From the IMG/VR virus record IMGVR_UViG_3300045738_000290, positions 1 through 51,530 of that record: a stretch of DNA of 51,530 bases. One strand, given 5' to 3'. The first letter of the stretch is position 1; each line of letters starts with the position of its first letter. The notes under the pieces were generated by a model. The model saw only the letters and a list, made by a program, of their open reading frames with translations, made no database searches and had not been told where the DNA came from. The DNA comes from a virus. The position numbers were made by a program, and so were the translations under genes. This document shows, piece by piece, positions 15,249 through 23,486 of the stretch.

Positions 15249-15848
15249 ATGGATTTAATACCTACACCAATCAAGAAAGAACCGACATCGCCGCTACCTA
15301 TGCCACCTAAGCCGGAAGAACCGGGAAAGCTATCCTACGATAACGGCATCATTATGCTCACAACAAAATTCGACAATAAAGAAATCATGCCAATTGTGGC
15401 TAAAATTATCGAATACAATCTTATGGAAATCCCACTAGAAAAAATAACTCTTTATATCAACAGCCCCGGTGGAGAAGTCTCGGCCTGTATGCATCTAATT
15501 GATATTATGAAACAGTCCCGCATTCCAGTTAACACATACGCTATGGGCCTTGCAGCATCGTGTGCGTTTATGACACTGATGGCTGGAAAGAAACGCTATG
15601 CAACAAAGAATACCATGTTAATGTCGCACGTTTATTCCACAGCTTTTGAAGGTAAAGAGAGCGATTTGCCAGCATTCGAAACTAGAACAGCCTTTACGTC
15701 GGATATATTAATGGAACACTACAAGAAATGCACAGGTAAAACGGAGAAATATATCCGTAAACATCTACTGACATCACATGATGTGTGGCTCACTGCGTCA
15801 GATTGTGTTAAACACAATATCATCGATGAAGTCATACAAACTTACTAG
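15249..15848 (+). CDS. ClpP-like serine protease
   Basis: A 199-residue cytoplasmic protein of the ClpP/crotonase fold. NSPGGEVSACMHLIDIM (about 71-87) is the oxyanion and substrate strand region. The likely triad is Ser104 in GLAASCAF, His127 in LMSHVYS and Asp178 in TSHDVWLTASD, with spacing close to that of bacterial ClpP (23 and 51 residues). The Pro-rich N-terminus is unlike the ClpP loops that contact ClpX. The gene lies in the early region and not beside the capsid genes, so it is probably not the head maturation protease. It may associate with host Clp ATPases or act alone. AGAGGAG precedes the ATG. Confidence 0.8.
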   Translation: MDLIPTPIKKEPTSPLPMPPKPEEPGKLSYDNGIIMLTTKFDNKEIMPIVAKIIEYNLMEIPLEKITLYINSPGGEVSACMHLIDIMKQSRIPVNTYAMGLAASCAFMTLMAGKKRYATKNTMLMSHVYSTAFEGKESDLPAFETRTAFTSDILMEHYKKCTGKTEKYIRKHLLTSHDVWLTASDCVKHNIIDEVIQTY

Positions 15849-15900
15849 CTAAGAGATCAAAATGAAATGATTTAACGAACAGTTAGCAAAGGAGAATAAC

Positions 15901-16668
15901 ATGTTCACTGGCCTAAAAATAATATATGTTGAAATTCGTGTGATGCTGGCAATATTTCTAATCGCAGCAAGTGCTCTGGTAGGTGGAATGATTTACGCAG
16001 GACACGCTTTTAAAGCAGAAGAAGTCGAAGAAATAGAAACAGGACTTGTATTTACCAAGCTATCCGAAACTCTCTACAGCATGACAGGTAACGTAGGCTT
16101 TGGAGATTGCGAACGTATAGCGCCGATGCTTCCATCAAATGGGTCGATATTTACATTGATTCTAGAAAGCCCCGGAGGTTCGCTTGCAGATGGAAGCTGC
16201 CTAGCCTCACATATAAAATTGCGGAACGCCGTTACAGTAGTTCGCGATACGGCAGTGCTTGGCCCAGAAGGACAGATTCTCTATCAGCCAGACACAGATG
16301 GTGACGGCAAGGTTATGTGTGCAAGTGCTTGTTCGTTAATGTTTCTCGGAGGCGACCAACGGTATTTAATAGGAAACGTATGGTTCGGAATCCACGGGCC
16401 CAGAACACCTGACCCAGAGGGAATAGCACCAGCCGCGCTTGAAGCCAGCGCATACCGCACCGCTGCGGCGCTGTTGCTTCTACTTAAAGATTTGGGCATA
16501 GATAATGATGACGTGAGATTAGCATTCATTCAGATACCGTCAAACAGTATGTACTGGCTGAATCCAAAGGATTTCAGGTCAATGCCAGCACTGATAAATC
16601 TAGCTACTCATTATGTTGATTTTCACGGGTTTACAGCACAGAACCCACTTGCAACAGTAGGAGGATAG
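15901..16668 (+). CDS. Membrane-anchored ClpP-like protein, predicted periplasmic
   Basis: A 255-residue protein with one N-terminal membrane helix (about residues 13-33) and an export-type orientation, so the rest should be periplasmic. The body has the ClpP/SDH fold: LILESPGGSLADGSCLASH (about 87-105), CASACSLMFLGG (140-151, likely nucleophile Ser142) and WFGIHGPR (His165). The two Cys around the Ser may form a disulphide. This is the pattern of the bacterial periplasmic COG3904-like family of unknown substrate. GGAG lies before the ATG. It is followed after one base by the 61-residue gene and then the transporter, all with tight spacing. Confidence 0.75.
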   Translation: MFTGLKIIYVEIRVMLAIFLIAASALVGGMIYAGHAFKAEEVEEIETGLVFTKLSETLYSMTGNVGFGDCERIAPMLPSNGSIFTLILESPGGSLADGSCLASHIKLRNAVTVVRDTAVLGPEGQILYQPDTDGDGKVMCASACSLMFLGGDQRYLIGNVWFGIHGPRTPDPEGIAPAALEASAYRTAAALLLLLKDLGIDNDDVRLAFIQIPSNSMYWLNPKDFRSMPALINLATHYVDFHGFTAQNPLATVGG

Positions 16669-16669
16669 A

Positions 16670-16855
16670 ATGAATAAATTCTTTTCAAAAATAAGGAAAG
16701 ATACGATTTCAGACGAATACTGCGTCACAACACTTGCAGATAAAATTAGAGAGCTAAAAAATGTGCAGGTTCCTGATGAAAATATAATAAAAGCATTTAA
16801 TCGTGCTATTCTATGGATGCAACACGACGAATGGCAAAAACGAGAAAGGAAGTAG
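16670..16855 (+). CDS. Small protein between protease and transporter (61 aa)
   Basis: A 61-residue, charged, helical protein (ISDEYCVTTLADKIRELKNV, ending EWQKRERK) with a strong AGGAGG site. It starts one base after the periplasmic ClpP-like stop and ends two bases before the transporter start, so the three form an operon. No family recognised and no membrane segment. Confidence 0.7.
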   Translation: MNKFFSKIRKDTISDEYCVTTLADKIRELKNVQVPDENIIKAFNRAILWMQHDEWQKRERK

Positions 16856-16857
16856 TT

Positions 16858-17895
16858 ATGCTAAAATCATTCTTCTTTAATAAAAAATACGGACCTTATG
16901 CTTGGATAATGCTGGCTATACTGCTAGGAATTAGCTGGTATACGGTAGAAATCCTAGTAATATATAATACATGGAACCGCGAAATCATGGACGCGCTAGA
17001 AACGCTACAAGAAGAACGCTTCTTTACACTGTTCGTCGGATGGGATGTTGAACGAATATGGAACCTTGTTACATTAAACGAGGATTCGATCAATTCAGTA
17101 CCAAGCTTCATAGAGATTGTGGCCCTCTATACACCCATAGCAGTGGGAGGTTCATGGTTAACAGCAAGATACACTTTCAAATGGAGAGAAGCGAACACAC
17201 TTTATTATTTGAAGCGTTGGGAAAAGAGTAAGATAAAAATCGAGGGTGCAAGTCAACGTATGCAAGAAGATCTAATGATGTTTGGTGACATTTTGCAAGG
17301 ACTTGTAACTGGTTTGTTTTCCGCCATTCTTGTTTTGTTCGCCTTCATTCCGATACTCTGGGGACTATCTGAAGCCTTACCGATTTGGGGCGGTGCAATC
17401 ATACCAGGTTTCCTAGTTTGGGTTGCTTTAATTATGTCACTAGGTGGCACATTTGTTTCGGTATGCTTAGCGTGGCCTTTGCCAAAGTTTGAGAAGATGA
17501 ATCAGATTGTCGAGGCAATTTTCAGAAAGCGTTTAGTATTATCGGAAGATAGCTTCGCGATGAGAGCATTTAATGAACTTGCTGATATGTTTGAAGCTGT
17601 TCGTAAAAGCTACTACCGCCTGTTTAACTGGTATATGGGATTCAGCGTTTGGCAGCAGGTATTTGGATTCGTTCTAGGTAATGTTGCACTATTTGCGCTA
17701 GCTCCTGCATACTTTGCCCAAATGATAACGCTGGGGGTACTGTTTCAGTGTCTTAATGCATTCTCGCGAGTAGATAATTCGCTAGGCTTCTTTATAGACC
17801 GCTGGACAGTGGTGGTAAAACTTATTGCGGTGGTTTCGAGAATTAAAACCTATGACCGCGCATTGAAAGATGGTGAATTACAAGGCGAAAGCTGA
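16858..17895 (+). CDS. SbmA/BacA-family peptide transporter
   Basis: A 345-residue inner-membrane protein homologous to SbmA/BacA, the proton-driven importer of microcin B17, bleomycin and Pro-rich peptides. Diagnostic stretches are SWLTARYTFKWREANTLYY, IEGASQRMQEDLMMFGD (about 128-144), FEAVRKSYYRLFNWYMGF and SLGFFIDRWTVVVKLIAVV. These match E. coli SbmA in order. SbmA has 406 residues; the phage protein starts where SbmA residue 80-85 would be, so the first one or two membrane segments are missing. There is no ABC domain. The ATG at 16858 is chosen for its AAAGGAAG site. It lies at the end of the ClpP-like operon. Confidence 0.88.
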   Translation: MLKSFFFNKKYGPYAWIMLAILLGISWYTVEILVIYNTWNREIMDALETLQEERFFTLFVGWDVERIWNLVTLNEDSINSVPSFIEIVALYTPIAVGGSWLTARYTFKWREANTLYYLKRWEKSKIKIEGASQRMQEDLMMFGDILQGLVTGLFSAILVLFAFIPILWGLSEALPIWGGAIIPGFLVWVALIMSLGGTFVSVCLAWPLPKFEKMNQIVEAIFRKRLVLSEDSFAMRAFNELADMFEAVRKSYYRLFNWYMGFSVWQQVFGFVLGNVALFALAPAYFAQMITLGVLFQCLNAFSRVDNSLGFFIDRWTVVVKLIAVVSRIKTYDRALKDGELQGES

Positions 17896-17951
17896 GCCCT
17901 TTATACTTGAAAGAGAGACTAAAATTAGTGAGGAGGTGAAGATACTATAGA

Positions 17952-18191
17952 ATGAAAACATTAACAATTTCAAGGGGCAGAACAATGGGAATGAGTAATT
18001 GGATATTGGACAACGAAGATAAGTTTTGGAATATTGCAGAAAATACTGCCAAGGAATGTGAAGTATTTGAGCAATTTGTTAGTGCAATGAAGCCACAACA
18101 AGACTTATTACAAGGTTCACCTAGTCAGCCACAAAATGAGGCAGATTTTGAAAATATGTTAAGTGAATCATGGAAAGAAAAGAGAAAATGA
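17952..18191 (+). CDS. Early protein, function unknown (79 aa)
   Basis: A 79-residue acidic protein. Translation may begin at 17985 instead (MGMSNWILDNEDKFW), because AAGGGG lies just before that ATG whereas the GGAGGTG site is far from 17952. The middle (ECEVFEQFVSAMKPQQDLLQ) is helical. No family recognised. It follows the transporter in the same direction after a gap of 56 bases. Confidence 0.55.
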   Translation: MKTLTISRGRTMGMSNWILDNEDKFWNIAENTAKECEVFEQFVSAMKPQQDLLQGSPSQPQNEADFENMLSESWKEKRK

Positions 18192-18194
18192 AAG

Positions 18195-18632
18195 ATGGAT
18201 ACCGCCGACAGAAAAACCGCTTATGCTGACGCAGTCCGCACTGGTCGTGTTCTAATCAGTACCGCCCGTGCTAAATTTTCGGGCGATGCTCTAATCGCTG
18301 AACTAGCAAAAGCCGAAATTTACGTTGAAGCGCGCCTAGACCACATTGATGGAGGAATAACAATGTCTGATAGAATTGTGAATAAACAACTAAAAATAAC
18401 ACGTAGCATCCAGCGAAAAACTGACAGCATCCTAATGGACGCAAAACGGTCGAACGATCTTGGATTACAACAACGAGCGAGCGAAATCATGGCTCTTTGC
18501 GATATGCTAATGCCGAAGATGCAGAATGAAGTAGATCTAGCAGAGGCCATGAAAATAGATCGCGATTGGCCTACTGAACAAGAAATAGCGAGCATCTCCC
18601 AGATTTGTATGAATGCCCCGAAAGGAAAATAG
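18195..18632 (+). CDS. Early protein with internal start; paralogue of 22850-23098
   Basis: A 145-residue frame made of two parts. Residues 1-56 (MDTADRKTAYADAVRTGRVL onward) have no recognised match. From residue 57, at 18363, an ATG with a perfect GGAGG site begins a part closely similar to the 82-residue protein at 22850: both contain DLGLQQRASEIMALCDML and end with a DWPT-EQE or DQE segment. Either a long and a short product are made, or two genes have fused in frame. The region is richer in G+C than its neighbours, which suggests transfer. Function unknown. Confidence 0.6.
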   Translation: MDTADRKTAYADAVRTGRVLISTARAKFSGDALIAELAKAEIYVEARLDHIDGGITMSDRIVNKQLKITRSIQRKTDSILMDAKRSNDLGLQQRASEIMALCDMLMPKMQNEVDLAEAMKIDRDWPTEQEIASISQICMNAPKGK

Positions 18633-18635
18633 ACT

Positions 18636-18860
18636 ATGTACCTAGTAATTAACACAGTCTCTACCACCACTTACACACTGAAAGAACCCATGGAAAATCT
18701 GACAGAACAACAAGAAAAAGAATTTGAAGAATTTGAAGCTGAAAGAAACTATAAGGAATACGAAGGCGAAGACTGGTACTTCGACCTAAAACAAGAAGAA
18801 TCCGTAGCTATGGACAACATGAGGTGGGAAATAGAATATGGACCTGAAGGTACACCGTGA
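18636..18860 (+). CDS. Acidic early protein (74 aa)
   Basis: A 74-residue, strongly acidic protein (EQQEKEFEEFEAERNYKEYE). Translation could also begin at the internal MENLTEQQ. It ends by overlapping the GTG start of the next gene by four bases. Acidic, helical early proteins can mimic DNA or bind host polymerase, but no evidence beyond composition is visible. Confidence 0.55.
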   Translation: MYLVINTVSTTTYTLKEPMENLTEQQEKEFEEFEAERNYKEYEGEDWYFDLKQEESVAMDNMRWEIEYGPEGTP

Positions 18861-19057
18861 ACTGGATTGATGAAAAAGTAACAGCTAAAAACTTCGACTA
18901 TATAATCGATTACAACCAATTTCTTGAACCAAAGGCATACAGATGTCTATCCAAGAACACCGAGTATAACTCTCCTTGGTTTCAAGTGGGACTCTGGTGT
19001 ACTTCGGAAAAACAAGCTATGGAGAATGGCGATCAGCATAATGAAAGACTTATATAA
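18857..19057 (+). CDS. Early protein, function unknown (66 aa)
   Basis: A 66-residue protein beginning with GTG, in a GTGA overlap with the stop of the previous gene. It contains FDYIIDYNQFLEPKAYRCL and WFQVGLWCTSEKQA, a beta-rich pattern, and ends NERLI. The tight overlaps on both sides are the main evidence that it is real. No family recognised. Confidence 0.55.
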   Translation: MNWIDEKVTAKNFDYIIDYNQFLEPKAYRCLSKNTEYNSPWFQVGLWCTSEKQAMENGDQHNERLI

Positions 19058-19212
19058 TGAATATAACATATAGAATTTACTACACATTACCAGATGGATC
19101 AGAAGATTCATTACCTATTGATGCAGAAACAATAGAAGAACTTCAAAGCATTGCAGCTGTTGAAATAGCAGCAAGAAAAGCAACTGATCCATGGTCAGAG
19201 AAAGTGGAATAA
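19057..19212 (+). CDS. Small early protein (51 aa)
   Basis: A 51-residue protein starting MNITYRIYYTLPDGSEDSLP and ending in a helical acidic segment (TIEELQSIAAVEIAARKA). Its ATG overlaps the previous stop, and its stop overlaps the next ATG (TAATG), so it is embedded in a coupled chain of genes. Function unknown. Confidence 0.6.
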   Translation: MNITYRIYYTLPDGSEDSLPIDAETIEELQSIAAVEIAARKATDPWSEKVE

Positions 19213-19610
19213 TGTATTACTCAAAATCAAATATGGTAGAAAACCGGACAGTAAACTACCGATTCTCAATCAAAGAGCGTGGACAAGATGATCTACTTGA
19301 CCTAAAACAAATCATCAAGATACATAACAAAAGACAAGCGGTAATTGAGAGTTCAGGAAAAGAACCTCATTACATAGAAGTTCGCGTGAGGCCGAGAGGC
19401 CCTCGTACAGACGGTCCGACAAAGTACGGTGGGTTCACACCCGATTACCTTGCAACACACTATGACGTATACGTGGTGCGTAACACAACACGGATGAAAG
19501 TGTATCATCGTAACAGGGTGAATTCTCAGGGAACTCTGAAAAGCTACATAACTGATAAGATCGACAAAGTTGATGCATTTATTAATAGCTCTAATCTAAG
19601 TACTGTTTAA
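19212..19610 (+). CDS. Early protein, function unknown (132 aa)
   Basis: A 132-residue basic protein. The start MYYSKSNMVENRT is chosen because its ATG overlaps the previous stop; a slightly longer upstream frame is less likely. It contains IEVRVRPRGPRTDGPTKYGG and ends LKSYITDKIDKVDAFIN. The basic, Gly/Pro-rich middle could bind nucleic acid. It lies 18 bases before the rIIA-like gene. Confidence 0.6.
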   Translation: MYYSKSNMVENRTVNYRFSIKERGQDDLLDLKQIIKIHNKRQAVIESSGKEPHYIEVRVRPRGPRTDGPTKYGGFTPDYLATHYDVYVVRNTTRMKVYHRNRVNSQGTLKSYITDKIDKVDAFINSSNLSTV

Positions 19611-19628
19611 ACTATAAAGGAATAAGCA

Positions 19629-21869
19629 ATGATAATTGAAGAATCTAAATCAAAAGCTACCTTCCAAGGTATGGGTGAAACAACAGAATTTAGTCTAAAC
19701 CTAGATGGAATGATGTTTGACAGCTTGATGAACGGTATATACTCTGATAAGATTGCAGCACCTATACGTGAGCTATCTACAAACGCTAGAGATGGTCATG
19801 TACGTAGAGGTAACCTAGATCGCCCATTCGACATCAAGCTGCCCACTAGACTCGATCAAGAATTCTCTGTACGTGACTATGGATCATCGTTAACACACGA
19901 AGAGATCATGAATATGTACACAGTTCTCGGTCAAAGTACAAAGAGAAGTACCAACGATGAAACAGGGTGCCTCGGATTAGGTTCTAAAAGCCCTTTCGCT
20001 TACACTTCTGCTTTTACTGTTACTTGCTGGTTAGACGGTATTGAGAGAACCTACAGCGCCTATATCACCACAAGCGGAATACCCAACATGTCGCTCGTGC
20101 ATAAAGCTAAATCTAGTGAAGAACAGGGAGTCAAAGTTGCATTTGCTGTGAAAGACGATGATATACAGAAATTCCACAAATCAGCCGAAACAGTTCTTCT
20201 AGGCTTCGACCCGGTACCTAATATACATCCATCAAGTTTTAACCTTGCTTCCAGAGAAATAACAATTAAAGGAACAGGCTGGAAGTTCTGTAAAGAACGG
20301 ATAAATGCAGTAATCATCCAAGGTTCTGTTTCCTATCCCATTGACAGGGAAAATGTAGCATTACAATCAGCACTGAGTAAAGAGCTTAAATTTCCCACTA
20401 CTAGTAGTAGAGCAACTCACTACCAATCATATCTACAACAGCAATATGGTATGAGCATCCTCGAAAGCTCTATAATTATAAATGTACCAATCGGATCACT
20501 TGACGTTGTAACTTCGAGGGAATCCCTACAGTATACTGATAGAACTATTAAAAGTATTGTAGATATACTCAAAAATATGAAAAATGAAGTCAAATCCCTG
20601 ATTGAAATTAAGTTGGATAAAGCTAAACACTATAGGGCAGCTTGTTCACTACTTGTAGAAATTAGAAACGATAACTCTCCAATCGGTTCTTTTATATCCA
20701 ATAGAGTTTTCAACGAAGAAGACTTCGATTATAAGAAAAGGTGTATATCACAGAAGTTACCAATCTACGATTACGATTGTATGATCATGGAAGCTGGTAC
20801 ACAAAACCTTAAAACTTCCTATAAAAGAGATATGAAAAACTCAAGGAGATATTCAACAGATAAGAGAAGTGCTTTCGACACAATCCTATGGGGGAATCTG
20901 GAGGATACACCCCCAAGTTTAAAAAATGGATGGAAAACGGGTAAATACACGATTGTCGTTCAGTCAAACGAACAGGAATATAGCATTAATAAAAGAATGA
21001 GAACATTCTGGGAGAATTCAGAACATAACGGTGGGTACCTTTGGGTTATTACGGAGACAGACATTGAAGCTGAGGAAATTCAGGATAAGTTCAATCTAAA
21101 TGACAATGAAATATTCTTACTTCATAAACTTGAAGATACAAGTATGCCGTCAAGAGTTTCAGTTAGTGGTATTAAGAATACTGATATAAAGTTAAGAGTG
21201 ATGAAACCTCTTATAGAACAATACTATTACAAAAAGATGGTGAACACAGAGATTGTAGATGTAGAAGATGACTTCATATACATCAGACAAGAAGGACAAA
21301 ATTTCTTCTTGGACAAAACCGATAACGAAAGTTACAATGAAGAAAATATGATGAGATTGTTGAAAAGACTAAGCTCAACATTACCAAAGATGAGTACAAT
21401 TTACACAATTCCAAAGAGTAGAAAGAAACTTATGGAAAAGAGTAAAAGTATTTCACTAAATGACTATGTAAAAAAGAAGATGACACGAAATTACATTAAG
21501 GGAGTGTTAAAAGATATACCAATATCGGTTACCACTTATGATAACAAAACACTCGAAGCATACTTAAAGGAAACTAAAATAAAACTTCCAAAAATACTGG
21601 AAGAATTCTGTAAAAGAGTCAGCAAAAATGAAGTAACAACAAAACAAATTAAAATTAAAAATAATCTGAATTTTATGATATCCAAATTCAAACCAGATCT
21701 CCTAGATTTCTTACAAACAACAATTGATAAGAAATTTAACCTAATAAAAATTGAAAATGTGAGTACACCAATTCTACTATCTCTATCAAAAAATTACACA
21801 TGGAAAGCTAACGGAACAGAATCCGTAAATGCGCTGAATGAATATATAAAACTTAAAGGATATAAATAA
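19629..21869 (+). CDS. rIIA-like GHKL ATPase domain protein
   Basis: A 746-residue protein related to T4 rIIA and the rIIA-like proteins of N4-like phages. The N-terminal ATP-binding fold shows IRELSTNARDGHV (N box, about 46-58), VRDYGSSLTHEEI (G1-like, about 81-93) and GCLGLGSKSPFAYTSAF (G2-like, about 113-129). The C-terminal half is Lys-rich and less conserved. In T4, rIIA and rIIB act at the membrane and affect exclusion by lambda rex and lysis timing; the biochemical role is not settled. It overlaps the rIIB-like gene by one base (TAATG). Confidence 0.87.
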   Translation: MIIEESKSKATFQGMGETTEFSLNLDGMMFDSLMNGIYSDKIAAPIRELSTNARDGHVRRGNLDRPFDIKLPTRLDQEFSVRDYGSSLTHEEIMNMYTVLGQSTKRSTNDETGCLGLGSKSPFAYTSAFTVTCWLDGIERTYSAYITTSGIPNMSLVHKAKSSEEQGVKVAFAVKDDDIQKFHKSAETVLLGFDPVPNIHPSSFNLASREITIKGTGWKFCKERINAVIIQGSVSYPIDRENVALQSALSKELKFPTTSSRATHYQSYLQQQYGMSILESSIIINVPIGSLDVVTSRESLQYTDRTIKSIVDILKNMKNEVKSLIEIKLDKAKHYRAACSLLVEIRNDNSPIGSFISNRVFNEEDFDYKKRCISQKLPIYDYDCMIMEAGTQNLKTSYKRDMKNSRRYSTDKRSAFDTILWGNLEDTPPSLKNGWKTGKYTIVVQSNEQEYSINKRMRTFWENSEHNGGYLWVITETDIEAEEIQDKFNLNDNEIFLLHKLEDTSMPSRVSVSGIKNTDIKLRVMKPLIEQYYYKKMVNTEIVDVEDDFIYIRQEGQNFFLDKTDNESYNEENMMRLLKRLSSTLPKMSTIYTIPKSRKKLMEKSKSISLNDYVKKKMTRNYIKGVLKDIPISVTTYDNKTLEAYLKETKIKLPKILEEFCKRVSKNEVTTKQIKIKNNLNFMISKFKPDLLDFLQTTIDKKFNLIKIENVSTPILLSLSKNYTWKANGTESVNALNEYIKLKGYK

Positions 21870-22753
21870 TGATTCCCTACGTAAAATCAAACTATAACAG
21901 TACCACAGCTATCACAGCTTATATAAACGGAGTTCCGAAAACTATAAATGAAGACCATATTAACTTCATTCATGTAGATAAACTACTACTAAATCAAAAT
22001 ATTGAACCGATTTTGCCACAAATACTGTCAGAACTGATGGACGCTGTTAAAGCAATGAAAGAAGCAGTGATTGAATATGATGCTATACAGATTATAGACA
22101 ACGAAGTCATATTTGATGGTACACCTGTACATGGTCTGCTGTCAGACATGATGATCTCCATCGTACAAGGAGGAAGTGATGTTACCTCATGGTGTAGATT
22201 CATGATAAAACTCAATGAAAATCCTGCAGCACATGCAGTAAATGAACTGTATGAATGGATGATGAAAGCACAGATGCCCATTACAGAAAATGGAAACTTC
22301 TTAGCTTATAAGAAAGTAAAAGATGATTACACCAGTGCTCATCCTAATGCTGATGGTTCGCATTTCCCAAATAAACTTGGAACACGGGTAGAAATGCCAC
22401 GTAACAAAGTAGATGATAACCGTCAGAACACTTGCTCAACGGGTCTACACTTCTGCTCTTGGTCGTACTTGCCATCCTATATGGGTAACAGTGGACGTGT
22501 ACTACTGGTAGAGATTAATCCAGCTGATGTAGTCAGTATTCCAACTGATTACGATTTTGCAAAAGGACGCGCATCAGGGTACTGGATTGTAGGTGAAATT
22601 TCAATAGAAGATGCTGAACATGCATTTGACAATATTTCTACTATTGATTATCACAATGATAACCTAGTGAATACTTATGGATCTATGTGGGAAAAACATG
22701 TATACAAACCAACTCGTGATGCATTAGGACGATTTGCGTATCGGCCTGTATAA
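21869..22753 (+). CDS. rIIB-like protein
   Basis: A 294-residue protein directly coupled to the rIIA-like gene. The C-terminal domain has the rIIB pattern LHFCSWSYLPSYMGNSGRVL, VEINPADVVSIPTDYDFAKG and ASGYWIVGEI. The central part reads EWMMKAQMPITENGNFLAYK, which also occurs in rIIB-type proteins. The N-terminus (TTAITAYINGVPKTINEDH) looks like a small DNA-binding or helical domain. Pairing with rIIA is the strongest context evidence. Length is close to that of T4 rIIB (about 312). Confidence 0.82.
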   Translation: MIPYVKSNYNSTTAITAYINGVPKTINEDHINFIHVDKLLLNQNIEPILPQILSELMDAVKAMKEAVIEYDAIQIIDNEVIFDGTPVHGLLSDMMISIVQGGSDVTSWCRFMIKLNENPAAHAVNELYEWMMKAQMPITENGNFLAYKKVKDDYTSAHPNADGSHFPNKLGTRVEMPRNKVDDNRQNTCSTGLHFCSWSYLPSYMGNSGRVLLVEINPADVVSIPTDYDFAKGRASGYWIVGEISIEDAEHAFDNISTIDYHNDNLVNTYGSMWEKHVYKPTRDALGRFAYRPV

Positions 22754-22797
22754 TTAGTAAGTAACATGAATTAAAAACATACAAAGGAGTGAGTAAG

Positions 22798-22857
22798 ATG
22801 GCTTATAACGACTGGACCAACTACAAAACATGGCTATCGGGAGACGATTATGAGTGA
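22798..22857 (+). pseudogene. Short remnant resembling DUF7249 (19 aa)
   Basis: MAYNDWTNYKTWLSGDDYE resembles the start of a common phage domain that begins with a WTNYETW motif, but the frame stops after 19 residues. It has a GGAG site, and its end overlaps the start of the 22850 gene. It looks like a gene cut off by insertion of the following cassette. Confidence 0.45.
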
Positions 22858-23098
22858 CCAACTAAAGATAACCCACAGCATTCAGCGAAAAGCAGACATA
22901 ATCCGAATGGATGCAAAAAGATCAGACGACCTTGGATTACAGCAGCGTGCTAGTGAAATAATGGCTCTCTGCGATATGCTGATTCCGCAGATGCAGAATG
23001 CGGATGACCTTATTAAGATAATGCGTGGGCAACGCGACTGGCCAACCGATCAAGAGGTTGCCAGCGTTGCCCAGATTTATGCGAGGCAACCGAAATGA
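22850..23098 (+). CDS. Paralogue of the 18363-18632 protein (82 aa)
   Basis: An 82-residue helical protein (ITHSIQRKADIIRMDAKRSD, ending DQEVASVAQIYARQPK). It is highly similar to the C-terminal part of the 145-residue product at 18195. Its stop overlaps the start of a small membrane protein. The local base composition is higher in G+C than in the rIIB gene. Function unknown; the duplication 4.5 kb apart suggests a mobile or frequently copied early cassette. Confidence 0.65.
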   Translation: MSDQLKITHSIQRKADIIRMDAKRSDDLGLQQRASEIMALCDMLIPQMQNADDLIKIMRGQRDWPTDQEVASVAQIYARQPK

Positions 23099-23175
23099 AA
23101 AACGCATGTATCGCCGCCGCGCTGGCAATCGTCTGCTGCTTTATCTTTTTTCTGTTGCCGTTGGGGATAGTCTAA
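23095..23175 (+). CDS. Small membrane protein (26 aa)
   Basis: A 26-residue frame (MKNACIAAALAIVCCFIFFL then LPLGIV) that is almost entirely one membrane helix. It overlaps the previous stop by four bases and is followed directly by the next ATG. Tight packing supports expression. It could be a small toxin-like or regulatory membrane peptide, but no family is recognised. Confidence 0.45.
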   Translation: MKNACIAAALAIVCCFIFFLLPLGIV

Positions 23176-23373
23176 ATGACTAAAATGAGCGTTCATAAAC
23201 TCGACGAACTTACCCGCAGGAATACGGAAGGCATGTATCGCGTTTACAATGTAGACAGCGTCGAGGCGATGCGTGACGCCCAGTTGGATGTGTTGCGCAG
23301 GTCGGTAGAGGACATAAAAACAACGCAACGTCGAATTGAGGCGGCTATCGCCGCTGTCCTAAATGGGCCATAG
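23176..23373 (+). CDS. Helical early protein (65 aa)
   Basis: A 65-residue protein that is mostly helical and charged (DVLRRSVEDIKTTQRRIEAA), likely coiled coil. It starts immediately after the preceding stop and shares the higher G+C content of the cassette. There is no clear ribosome site of its own, so coupling is probable. Function unknown. Confidence 0.5.
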   Translation: MTKMSVHKLDELTRRNTEGMYRVYNVDSVEAMRDAQLDVLRRSVEDIKTTQRRIEAAIAAVLNGP

Positions 23374-23419
23374 GTCTGCGAGTACCTTTGGCTCATGGTT
23401 TGATCACCTACACAACGAC

Positions 23420-23460
23420 TGTCAGAGTGCCTTTGATGAAGAGGGGATAACACTCTGACA
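23420..23460 (+). repeat. Ten-pair hairpin before the tRNA gene
   Basis: TGTCAGAGTG and CACTCTGACA pair perfectly across a 21-base loop. There is no T-run, so it may be a processing or stability element. The surrounding text (CACCTACACAACGACTGTC) resembles the 97-bp repeats at 14.6 and 15.1 kb and looks like a diverged relative. Confidence 0.6.
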
Positions 23461-23486
23461 ATAACTAAAAACATTATACTCATTAT

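Noticed and set aside
15249-15848. Head maturation protease call for the ClpP-like gene
   Set aside because: It lies in the early region, far from portal, scaffold and capsid on the other strand, so that role is not supported.
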